This document shows positions 31,849 through 43,800 of a stretch of 64,000 bases of DNA, piece after piece. Under the pieces are notes generated by a model. The model was not told the DNA's origin. It did no database searches and saw only the letters and a list, made by a program, of their open reading frames with translations. Origin of the DNA: Caenorhabditis remanei (lineage: Eukaryota > Nematoda > Chromadorea > Rhabditida > Rhabditidae); contig NC_071329.1 of NCBI RefSeq assembly GCF_010183535.1, forward strand, positions 15,252,001-15,316,000, written 5' to 3'. The stretch's first letter is position 1. Every line of letters starts with the position of its first letter. A program made the translations under genes and the position numbers.

Positions 31849-34800
31849 TCAGATGACGGAGACGTCACCATCCAACTCGATTCTGGTGATGTTGTTGCCA
31901 GAATGCGTGATTCTCGACGTGGCTGTCGAGATTTGAGTGTTGGCAGTCGAGTTCCAGTCACCGTCTGAAACAAATCTCTATAAAAACTGCTGGAAATGGG
32001 CGGAGCTACCTCTCTGATTGGTTGTCGGTGAGGTGACATCAGGTTCCGAGTCACTCGCACGACTCAGGAGGACCATTTGTCCATTTCGTTCGTCACGAAG
32101 TCGTTGTGCCGACGGGGTGCCGCCACGAGATGGATTCGAATTGTGGTGGTTTTGGTATCTGGAAAATTAGGGAGAGGTTGAATGTGTGGACATCTGGATA
32201 GACCGATATTGAAACAGACAGAAATTCATTGTTATGGGATTATACGCGTCCAGAAAAAACGTTTTTTTCCCTCGATTCAGTTACCGAAAAAAAGCGAAAA
32301 ACGGTTTTTTTTCGGTAAATGAATCGAGGGGAAGACGTTTTTTCGGACGTTAATAGCCTCATTGGGTGAGTAACGCAAAAATTGTGTGCATGTGTGTCCG
32401 ATTGTCCGAATGTTTGTTATTTCTGTTTCCGGAACTCCGCCTATTCGTATTAGCAGTCCACCCTTCTTACAACTGCGCCCCATCGCAACCGAGAGAGTAT
32501 CGGCGAGAGACGCAGAATTTTTTCTCGCGCCAACACAAATTTTCAGAGTTTTTGACCTATTTTCGCACTTTTTCGTAAATTGTTACGAAAAACAGCGAAA
32601 ATAGGTCAAAAACTGTAAAAATTCGTCGATACGCTCTCGTTTGCGATAGGGCGCATTTGTAAGAGGGATGGACTGCTAATATGTTTGTATGTTGTCTGTG
32701 CTTCTCTCCAGAAGTCTTCTTGCCGGACATCCGGGCACAAAGATTTTCGAACAGATTTAGTTGTTTTAGTTAAAAAGCACAACAAAACCACACACGCATA
32801 CAAAAAATAAATGTTACAGGAATGTTATTTATTATATGACACAAAAATAGGTGATTCTTTATTTATTCACATTAAGCACACGTACCGATGGGTGGTGGAG
32901 GAAGTAGTGGGAGTGCCTGCAGCGGATGACTGGACAAAGTCTCGCTTACTGGGTCCGGTGGGTGGAAGAGCTGATGACGATGTGGTGGAAGAGCCATTGT
33001 GATGGTGTGGTGGTGGATATGAATCGGAGGCAGCTGGGGAGCCGGTGACACGTCGGGTTGGGATCTGGAAGGATACATGAAATACGATTTTCGAAAACGT
33101 ATTAGCACGGCACAATTCTTACAATCGCGCTCCACCGAAACCGAAGAAAATAGTGTATGAAATTGAGAGACTCAGAGAAAAAGAGACATTTTTCAAGGGA
33201 ATTTCGGTGGAGCGCAGTTATACGAACTGTGCGGAGCTAATAAAATGTCTGTCTGTAGATCTGCATGTCCAGATGTCTCTCACCTCAAACGGCACCTCTC
33301 TTCCATTTCCAATAATCGAGTCTTGCGATGCGTTTCCATTCCATTTGTGTTGTACTGGCGGCGGCCCTTTCGATGCTCCGCGAGCCGACTCTTTTCGTTT
33401 CGGATGTGGTGAGCGGCCGGTGGCTGGAAGAAAAGGGAAAGTAGACGTGGAAAATTATCGCACTTTTTCAGAATTTTGGAGCTTTATATTACGGTTAATT
33501 GGTTAATTGGTTGGTTAATGAACACAGGACATCATCACAAAGGGTTTATCTCATGCACACAATACAAAACAAAAAGTTAAAAACGAATCACACAAAAAAA
33601 ATAATTTAAAAAACATGCAAGTAAAATAAAAACTAGCATTCATCAGACGTCAGAATCTTCTGAATCCGAATACTCAGAACTCTCATCAGAATCAGAAGAC
33701 GTGGTATCATGCACACCAAGTTGCTCCCGAAACATTTTCACATAAATCTGATATTTCTCCTCGTAAATCCGACGATTAAACTCACAATTCGCTCGGCTTC
33801 GTCTCGATTGAATCTCATGAATCTCTTCTCGAATGGAGGCCATTGGCTTCTGGAGAATCGGACCGAGAGCCTTCGTTGGCACTTCTGAGAGATCTTCAGG
33901 ACGGGGTGGTGGGGGTACGTGTTGACGGTCTCCTTTCAATTTGGTAAGTGTTTCTCGGAGAGAATACATCACTTCGTCATCCGAATATCCGAAATCTTGG
34001 GCTATGTCGTTTTGAATGAATTCCATAAACGATTCCATTGAGTGCTTACGAATGCTTTCTAAAAGAAAAAATATATTCAAAACGCGCCAAAGGCACGCCA
34101 GACTCACTCTCATGCATTTTCATAATATTGTATGCCATTGCCAATAGAATTGAATCTCCTTCCACCAGAAACACATCCCATAACCGAAGAGCCAATGAGA
34201 ACGGCACTCGATCCAAAAAGCATCCGAACCACCATTTCGTCAGATAAATATACGGAATGTCTTGTTTTTCCAAATATTTATAGACTCTCGGTTTATATTT
34301 CTTCAGTATCTTCTTGAAATGCTCTTCGAATCGTTGAAGTTTCGGAAATCCGGGTACGAAGAATCCGTGCATCGTGTGCTTTGGAGAGACCATCAGTTGA
34401 TGTAGACACCAAAACGCGTCTTCTTCATCGAGATACATCAAGAAGAGTGCAGCGATTTGAGACATTCCTTGGCAATAGCCGACTTCTGTATTGTACATCG
34501 AATAGGCGGCGAGCACATTTAGAAGAGATTTTTGTCTGAAAATTGGGAGAAAATTAGTCAAAAATGAGTGTGAAAATGCGTCTTGAACGTTTAGCGCTAA
34601 AGCTTGCAATTTAGCGTTTCTGTTGAATTTTACGGATTTTCTGCGGGGATTTTCAGCAAAAAACCATGAAAATCGTGAGAAAACAACGCTATAATTACAT
34701 TAACCTACAAATTATGAAAAAAATCTCTGGAAATTAGTGAAAAGTGCGTGTGGAACGTTTAGCGCTGGTTGACAGCGTTTAAGGCTGTTTAGCAGCGCTA

Positions 34801-37800
34801 AACTGAAAACTTTGCGTTTCTGCTGAATTTCACGCATTTCCCGTTAAAATTTCTGACAAAATAGTTAGATATTCAAAAGATTATAATGTCTGTGTAACTT
34901 TGTTTTGAAAATTTCGAGGAAATTCTTTGAAAATTAGTGAAAAGTGGGTGTTGAACGTTTAACGCTGGTTAGCAGCGCTAAACTGACAATTGTGAGTTTC
35001 TGATGAATTTTACGTGTTTTCGTCCGGAATTTTCAGCAAAATAGCTCAAAAATGGTTAGATTACAATGATGAAAGGATTTTACACCACTAATTTCGCAGA
35101 AAATCTCTGAAAAATAGTGAAAAGTGGGTGTTGAACGTTTAGCGCTGTTACGAGCGTTTAACGATGTTTAGCAGCGCTAAAACTGAAAATTGTGCGTTTC
35201 GGTTGAATTTTACTTGTTTTCCTCCGGAAATTTGAGAAAAATAGCCCAAAAATGGTTAGATTGCAATAATGAAATCACTTTGCACCACTAATTTCGAAGA
35301 AAATCTCTGAAAACTAGTGAAAACGCTTGGGGAACGTTTAGCGCTGTTAACAGGTTCGCAGCGCTAATGCGCTCTATTGCACGTGAAATAAAACGTTTTG
35401 AAGCACGCCAACGATTAAAACTTCTTTCCCGAATGAAATCTCTATGCGTTTTCATGTTTCCCAAACTCAAACTCAAACTCACTTGACATCATATCGTTTC
35501 CTAAAAGCCAAATGATCCCTATAAGTCCTGTTGATGTCCAAATCAATCTGTTTGATATCTTTCGACACGAGTCTCGCCCGTAACAGCAATTCCGAATACA
35601 TATCTCTTCTCTCATGTTTCATTCGTTCAGCCCCGAGGAGTCGAGGCCAAATCACAATTCTCAACTTTTCCGGGATTCCCTTCCAAATTCTATCTTCCAT
35701 TTTCTTCGATGGTCCACCCGATTTCCACACTTCAATCATTTTCAACCATTTTTTCTCTCGACTCAGCTCTTTGATGATCCGCCGCTTCTGCGCATCTGTC
35801 CGTTCATCGGTTTTGTCTCCTTTCTTACTGAAATTACTACTTTCTATTAGGGGAACTCATCAATGAAAACTTACTGCACAAAACCGAATCGATCAAGATT
35901 AGTGTAGACTTCGAAGTCTGGATTCTCCCAGGCATCGACGTCCACTGCATCCGGTCCCTTTTCATATCGATTGATGATCGAGTCTCTTTCCAGAAGTTCC
36001 AGATACTCCGGATCGTCTTCATCACTCGACGAGCCAGCGTCTTCAGCTGAAATATAGAAATTAGTGAAGAAAATCTAAATTTGTAATTTGTAATTTTCTG
36101 AAAGCATTTTCTTTCTTCCTCCTCCCCAAATGACACTAAATACACAAACCTTCCCCCTGATTATTATTATTACACCCTTTCAGCGTCAACCCATGCACAA
36201 GACTGTAGTGTTGAAACTGCTCGTCGTCTCCATCTGGCTCCGTCGTCAGCAGTTTCGAGATTCGATTCTCCGCCTTTTTCAGTGGCTCACTGAGCCGACT
36301 GGCCAGCTGATTTTTGACTCGAAGTGATGCAGTCCGAATGATTGGAGATATATCAATGAATGACGGGGTTGGTGAGGCTGCTCGAGAGCTTCCAGGAGTT
36401 CCCGATTCATCTTTTTTCGTAGAACTCTTTGCAGCCGGAGGTCTCCTCAACGACTGTGATCTACCGAATCGTGAGAATACAGTATCCAGTGTACTCGGGG
36501 AGCCAGGTGCTTCTCCGATGGCCACATCCATTTGAATTTCTCTAACTTTCCGGACAGATCCATTTCGTCTAAAGTTGTTTGGATTGTTCTCATCCTCATC
36601 GGTATCCGTGGCGTCCAGTGAGATCACCGGAACCTTCATCGACTTCATATCGAAGAGGAATTACTAGAAAACAGAAAAAAAGGATTTTTCTCACGATTTC
36701 TTTTTTGAAAAGAATAAAACCAAGACGAAAACAAAGCTAGTGTAGGAAATGGCGGCTCGATGAGCAAAACGGGCGGGAGGAGAGAGTTGTTACATATTAA
36801 ATGGTTTCTGGGGGCCCCTCTTCTTTCCTGCTGAAAAATAGAAGAAAACAGAGAGTGAATAGGAGGGGGGACACGTTTAAAATTTCCAAAAAAAAAACAG
36901 GAAGCAGAAAACGTTGGAAACAAGAAAAGACGACACTTTTTGTTTGGTTTTAAAATGGATTGGTGGTGTAAGAGGACTGGAATAGTGAGAAAGGTCAAAG
37001 ACGAGGAGGAACTGAAATTGGGCCCGCAAATTTCCAGTGATTAAAAGTACAGTAGTTCAGGGTTACTTTATCTACTTTGATTGAATTTGTTACAGTGACC
37101 AAATATACAATGACACAGTAGCTGCCTGACATTGAAGCTGATACAGTGATTACAGTGATCCTGTTTTTGTCACTGTCACTTTGTCACTGTAACTTTGTCA
37201 TTGCCACTTTGTCACTGTAAGTATCTACTGTGATTCAATTTGTTACAGTGACCAAAATTACTGTGACCAAATGGGTTACACTGACCAAATTTGTTACAGT
37301 GACCATATTTATTAGAGAAAATGGCACAGTAGCTGACCGACATTGAAGCTGATACAGTAGTTACAGTGACAATTTCTACACTAACCCAGCGCTTTAGGAT
37401 CTCGAACGAAGAGACACTCCAGCCGCTATAACTGAGATCCTCTTCTAGCAAGTTGTAATTTGATCGAAAAACTTGAAAATTGAGCCGACTAACTGCTCTA
37501 ACATGAACGATCAAATCATAATCGGGAAATTTCTTTTCTCCGAGTAAATTGAAGAGAGGATTAAAGAAGGAATGATTCGATTATAGTGGTGGCTCTCTCT
37601 CGTGTCAAAAGATTTTTGACTCAAAAGTTTTTGATGTTTGGACTGGAAAAACATCATGTCAATATATCTAGAAATTGGAATTCTGAAGAAAATCCATCTC
37701 CAATACAGAATACATTTTCAGCTACAATCCGAGAGCATCGGATAACACGAGAAATTCCAAATTTTCAGTGTATCTCACGTTTTACAAAATGTGTGAATAG

Positions 37801-40800
37801 CGATATGAATTCGGGATTATTTGTAATCAGAGAAGAATAGAAAAAGAGCTGAGAAATGTGGTGAATAGAAGCTCAGATTAATAAGAGAGAGAGTATACAC
37901 CATGTAGTTCCCACGAGTAGGTGAATCATACATGTGTTTAGCAGAAATTGGAAATTGAGGAACTGAAAATATTTTGCATTTTTTGTGGGAAATCTAGCAG
38001 GAAATGAATCCAGTTTTGCAGGAGGACAGCTAGGATTCGTCAGTGTCTTACTGTAGCTGATATCCATCATCTTTCGATTTGATCTACTACAGTAACCCCC
38101 AAGACAATACAGTACCCCAGCGAAACACCTCCAGAAGCCTAAAGAAGCCTGCTTGCTCCAGAAGCTTTCCTCAAAATTAAAATCCATAAAACCCATGGAA
38201 AAACAAAACAAGATCCATTCAGGGACCACCCGGCGCGACTTTTCTCATTTATTTGTGTCGAAGGGTATCCGTCGTCTGTCATCAAAAAAGGACGACGGGT
38301 GGGTGAAAATTAATTCCCGAAAAATACACTTCTCTTCTTCTTCTCCGGGAAAAGCTCACGGAGCAGCAGAGCCAAACACATATTCGGATGAAGAAGAAGA
38401 AGGCTATGAAGCAGTAGAAAAACTAGAAGACAGAGAGACGAAAGGAGATCTAATAAATAAAGTTATGGGAAAGAAGAAAAAAAAAAGAAAGAAGGAAGAA
38501 GCGGAATGGAAAATGGAGAACTTGGGACTGAATCGACACCTTTTTCTGGAAATTCGAACCTAATATCTAAAGCTTTGATCTGAAACCAGAGAGAATCTGA
38601 GCCTATTCATTGGTCACTGTATTTTGTCAGTGTAAGGTTCAAATTGAATCTTACAATGACAAAATACAGTGACAAAATATTCTAGGTAACCATGCCAGAA
38701 TTAGCCGATTTTCAGCATTTTTATTTATAAATTCTGGCGGAATAGTACTTTGTTGTTATTCTTGGCACTGGTACTAACTTTAGCCCCCTGTTTGTCATGC
38801 CTGACCATTGAGCCAAGTCATGATGTTCTGAAAGGGGCGGAGCCTCTAGAATCGAAAAATTGAACCTATTCTGGAAATTCGAACCAGAGATAGGCTGGAA
38901 CGACCAAAAAGCAGAGGTGAACCTATTATCTAAATTTTTAATATTTATTGGTCAGTGTATTTTGTCAGTGTAAAGTTCAAGTTGAATCTTACAATGACAA
39001 AATACAATGACAAGTCCCGCTGAACTTTCTCAAAAAAACCTTCTAAAGTGCACCTTCTCACTTTCGAGCAAAAACCGGAACAGAAGCTTCAAAGAACCGA
39101 AAAAAGCGAATGAGAGACATGAGAAAATGAGAAGACCTCCAGAATTTAATTAAAAACCACCCCAAGTTCTCTCTTCCGAGCCAGAAACATATGTGCTCAT
39201 TGTGCATCTCACAGGAGTCATATGGGTATCATAAAGTGAAGGGCGGGGAGGGAGACAACTATAAATTCATGAATTTCGTCTCCGTGTGTCATCTGACATC
39301 GAATTAGGCGTCTTCTTATAAAGGAAGTGGGCGGAGTTTCACCAAAAACGTAACAACCGGACGAATATTCGAATTGACAAGTAGCTTTTCTTATTCTTGA
39401 TTTGAGAATCTCAAAATAGAAACATGTCGGAGGCCACGCCCCTTTTGAGCTTTTGAGCTCTGAAAAAGGCGGAGTTTCAGTACGAAAATCACATTTTCTA
39501 AAAAGTAGCAAACCCATTTCCGAGTCATGTTCATTTTATTGTTTTTTTAAAGGGGCAGAAAAGTGTCCAACTCAGGCTGCGGTGTGGTGCTTCTAGCAAA
39601 AAGAAGAAAACACACTGAATTTGTTATTCTGGGAGAACTGCTCCGCCACACCAATTTTTGAGCCCTTCATTCAAGTTATGCTCATATTCCAAACAATTGG
39701 GAAAGGATTGAGTTACACTTGGAAGAGGGGGGGGGGGGGGGGAGAGGGGGGAATGGAGAAGAATGGGTAATTGATGAGAGAGGTGTTAGGAAATCGGGTC
39801 AGTCTGTGAGAATCCATAGAGACCATAGGTGCTTTTGAACTGGAAAAAGTGCTGGATTGTTACAGGGATGGAAAACATGTTTTCTCCTTGCCTAAAGATT
39901 TCCGTCCATTGATTCTAAGGACATGTGAAAAATCCAGAAAATCCAGACGTTCTCGGTAGAGTCTACTGGGTAGACGGGGGCACCAATCAGAAGACGTGGC
40001 TTGAGATATGGATATCCGGATGACTAGAAAGTCTATGAGATAGGACAGATCTGGGACTTCAGATAGTTGTCTGAAGAGAGATCCGGGCTAAAACGGGTCG
40101 GCGCATAACTCGCTTCAAACTCAATACTATGAACTGATAAATATACCAAAATGTAGATCTCGGCGAGTTCTCTGTTGCTGATATAAAACGGGACAGATGG
40201 CTAGTCGCTAATGTGTCGTGGTTCGAGCCTGAAAGGATTTTTTTTTTGGGTATTTTAGCGTATTTCGCTGCTCCGAATAAGAACTTCAGTCGAATTGGAA
40301 TCGGCCGAATTAGAATTGGTACGAATCAGAATCGTCAAATCTAGGTCTAGTACCTTAACTTTAAATCATCTTTCGATTGGTTCTGATTCGTACCAGTTCT
40401 GATCCGAGCGATTCTAATTCGGGCTGTTCCGATTCGGGGCAGAGAAAAACGAAAAAAAAAACCAAAAAAATCCATTCTAGCCCGGCCCGCGGCACATTAA
40501 CGATCCGCCATCCGGCCCGTAATAGGCCACAGGCATGGAACTCGGTGAGATCTACATTTTGGCATATTTTTCAGCTCATAAGACTCACAGATTGAAGCGG
40601 GCTACGCGCCGGCCCATTTCGGTCCGGTTTGCAGGTATGAAATCTAGAGGATGGAATGGGCTCGAAAGAGTGAAACCTGTTCACACCTGCTAGTGCCCAA
40701 CTTCAAAACTCCGATTCTCGTTTTTTTTCAAAGTCACGCTATCTCAAATAAGGATACACATTGCTGGTCGTTACCATGACGACTTCTTTTCTCAAGACAC

Positions 40801-43800
40801 CAAGTTTCTACTAAAAGCAGGCTCTCCTGAGAATGAAACGGAGTATCGCGTGCTGATTGACAGAGGTCCGTCAATTTGACATCGTCATCATCTTCAGCGT
40901 CTCCGTCATCTATTTGATCTACGGATCTTCTGTCTACGGCGACACAAATGGAATGTAAAGTGTCTAATCTAAAACAAAATTTCAGAGATGAAATGAAAAC
41001 TCCTTGGAAAAGGAAAGGATAGGAATATGATGAAGTGGCTTCGCCGAAGTTCTACATTCTCGAAACCCATTGGAAGAGAAGAAACAAAAGGAGAAAAGGC
41101 ACGTGGAATCTGGACGACCCAAGCCACGTCAAAGGCTGATGTGAAAGTGAACTTTCCTTAATTAATCAGTTCTAAGTTTGCTTTTGGCAACGAATAAACG
41201 CTCTTTGACTTGTAAGTTTTAGTGGTGTTCTTAGTTCTCGAAGTCTGTTTCTGTCCTAAGCGATAGAAATAGATAACTTGGGGGCCGAACCAAACTAGTT
41301 GTAGTAGTAGAAGTCAGACGCTGGTGAAGGTGATAAGACCTGATCCGAGCTCCTTCGCTATTAGAACTATTTCTCAATTCGAATTCGTTTTGAGAGAAAA
41401 AAAAACGGTGAGACCGTGGTGAGATACTTTGGTGAGATACTTTGGTGAGACGGTGGTGAGAAACGGTGATGTCGTTCAGTGTGGAGAGAACTAAAAAGGG
41501 AAGCTCGAGTGTTACTTCTTCCGAGAAGTCATGGGCTGTCCAAATGAACGAGGTGAGACTGAAGGAGAGACGCAAGTTGGTGAAGGGATTCACTGACTTT
41601 TTGGAGTCTTCGGGTCGTATGGAGAGTGATATGTATGAGGCACTCAAGGCGGCGTGCAAAGGCAATGAGAGACAGTCAGAAGTGCTTGTAGAGCCGGTGA
41701 AAAAGTACTGTCATGAGTTGCGAGAACGATTTGAAGAGCTTGGCGGAGAGAGATGGCCGCTAGAGATTATTGGAGTAATGAGGGAAAATGGAGTGGAAAC
41801 GGTAGAAGAGTTGCGTGAACTCTGTGAGAAAGGTGTAGAAATGGTGCCAGGTGGCATCGTGGAGAATGCCAACAAGGCCCAGGATGAGTTGGCATTGTTA
41901 CAAGATGCTTGGAATGAGGAGAGAGAGACGTTGTTTAGAGAATTGAACAAGCTGAAAGAGGAGAAGAGATTGGCTGAGGAGGCTGTCTCGAAGTACAAAA
42001 AGACGCTAAAGGAGGAGCGTGAGGCAAGTAGCGAGTTGAGAGGACTGCTCAGAAAGCAGGAAAGTGAGCCTAAGAAGGCTGGACAGGTCCGTGATACTAA
42101 GGAAGTTCCGGTGCCCTCGAGGTTGGAGGTGGTCAGAAAGTGGTCCCCAAGGGATTCGGATGACGAATTCTCGATGCATGGCAGGCGTGGTGACCGGAAA
42201 ACTGTAGGGGAGAGAAGAGATAGTGGAGCGAAAATGAAATGCTTCACTTGTGGAGGAATTGGACATGGTTCCTGGCAATGTGTATCGAAAAGAGTCGATA
42301 AAGTGCAGATCCAGGAGGGGACTGTCAAGAATGCTGGGGTGGAAACCGTGGAAATGGTGGAGATGTTGGGACAACGGAGACGGGTTGTCATTGATAGTGG
42401 GGCAGTCGTATCGGTGATATCGACTACTGCTTATGAGAGGTTGAAGGCGGGGTGTCGTGACTGGGAAAAGGAAGTTGAAGTGTTCGGGAAGCCGACATTC
42501 ACAGTTTTGAATGCGTCAAACTCTAAGATGAGAGTCAGGGGGCAGATCAAAATTCCCATGGTGGTCAGAGGGCGGAAAGTGAGAGTAGTTTTCCAGTTGG
42601 TTGACAATTGGGTGGAGAGGATACTGATAGGAACTAATGCTTTTGAGAGCATTGGCGTTGAGCTGAAATGGAAAGATCCATATGGTTTGGTGAATGCCGA
42701 AGAGAACTCGGCAGAAGTACAGTTCATTGGAGGTGAGAAGAAACTGGAGAGATCAGGAGAGAAACTTCGGAAGGTTCCGACGGAGGTATCAGAGATACAG
42801 TGCAAGAGCGTTGCCGTGCGTGGAGAGAGGGGGAGAAGGGCAAGCACGGGTGACGTGGGAGAGGTGTTCAAGTCGGAAGGGGAGGAGAAGGAAAGAAAGA
42901 AGGTGAAGATTCGGGCGAGTGTGGCGGTCATCGGACCTAGATTGGAGGCGAGGGGGCCAGGTGTTCTCGAGTATCGTAATAAGACGATAACGGGGTGGAC
43001 TCAGAAGTTCGATTGGGGAGAAGTGAAGGAGGCAGTGGTGCTTGTTGAGTACACTGATAAGGAGGATGAGAACAGCAAGAGAGTTGAGTTCGTAAAATCA
43101 GTTGCGAAGGAAGTGGAGAAAGTCTGGATGATGCCGAGAAGTCTACAATGTGAACTCGGGGACGTCGACAAGGTGGCCAAACAGTGGAAGGAATGGCTGA
43201 AGACATCAGCGAACGTGGAAGTTGTGGATCCGTTGATGCCCGTCGGAAATCACAAGACACCGTTGATCTTGGAGAAATGGCATCGGAAGTCGCTGGATGG
43301 TCTACAGAAGTACTTGCACAATGCGTTGCCGAGCCATTCAGTCAGATGTCAGTGGGAGATGAACGCAGACAGAAGACCACAACCTGGATTGAAGAAAGAC
43401 CTCGGAAAAGGATGCCCGATCGCCGAGAGGAGGGGGAAGTGGCTTCGCCGAAGTTCTACATTCTCGAAACCCATTGGAAGAGAAGAAACAAAAGGAGAAA
43501 AGGCACGTGGAATCTGGACGACCCAAGCCACGTCAAAGGCTGATGTGAAAGTGAACTTTCCTTAATTAATCAGTTCTAAGTTTGCTTTTGGCAACGAATA
43601 AACGCTCTTTGACTTGTAAGTTTTAGTGGTGTTCTTAGTTCTCGAAGTCTGTTTCTGTCCTAAGCGATAGAAATAGATAACTATGAGAGAGGTGTTGTTG
43701 TGTCTTTGGGGCTAATCCTGTGATGAAATTCTAAATTCTTTGTGCTGTGGAATTTCCTGTTATTTCCAATTCGAATTTATTTCTTGTTTCCGTTTTAGAG

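Larger units (their letters stand above)
36649..41025. other. Intronic/intergenic DNA upstream of the TBC gene
   Basis: No exon recognised. Holdings: probable TBC promoter (36650-37020); a cluster of ttacagtgacca repeats (about 37070-37370); paired hairpins near 38620-39010; a G tract at 39727; and a diverged repeat at about 40100-40625. Reading frames here, such as 38153-38563, are low-complexity. Confidence 0.5.
41031..43681 (+). mobile_element. Young LTR retrotransposon, gag-protease only
   Basis: Two 247-bp LTRs (41031-41277 and 43435-43681) that differ only at the first base in my reading, and 5-bp target duplications TATGA at 41026-41030 and 43682-43686. Each LTR contains AATAAA. A primer-binding site may start at tgggggccgaacc just after the left LTR; the tRNA was not identified. 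The interior encodes one gag-protease protein and no reverse transcriptase, RNase H or integrase, so the element must depend on another for replication. It lies antisense inside an intron of the large gene. Confidence 0.9.

Noticed and set aside
38153..38563. 136-codon plus frame rich in Lys/Glu
   Set aside because: Low-complexity lysine run, no signal, no splice context, no recognisable domain; lies in an intron of the large gene.
40190..40240. tRNA-like B box (ggttcgagcc)
   Set aside because: No A box or foldable acceptor stem at the right distance; part of a dispersed repeat.
41711..42931. Long minus frames opposite the Gag gene
   Set aside because: Antisense shadows of a purine-rich coding strand; the Gag frame has zinc-knuckle and protease motifs, these have none.
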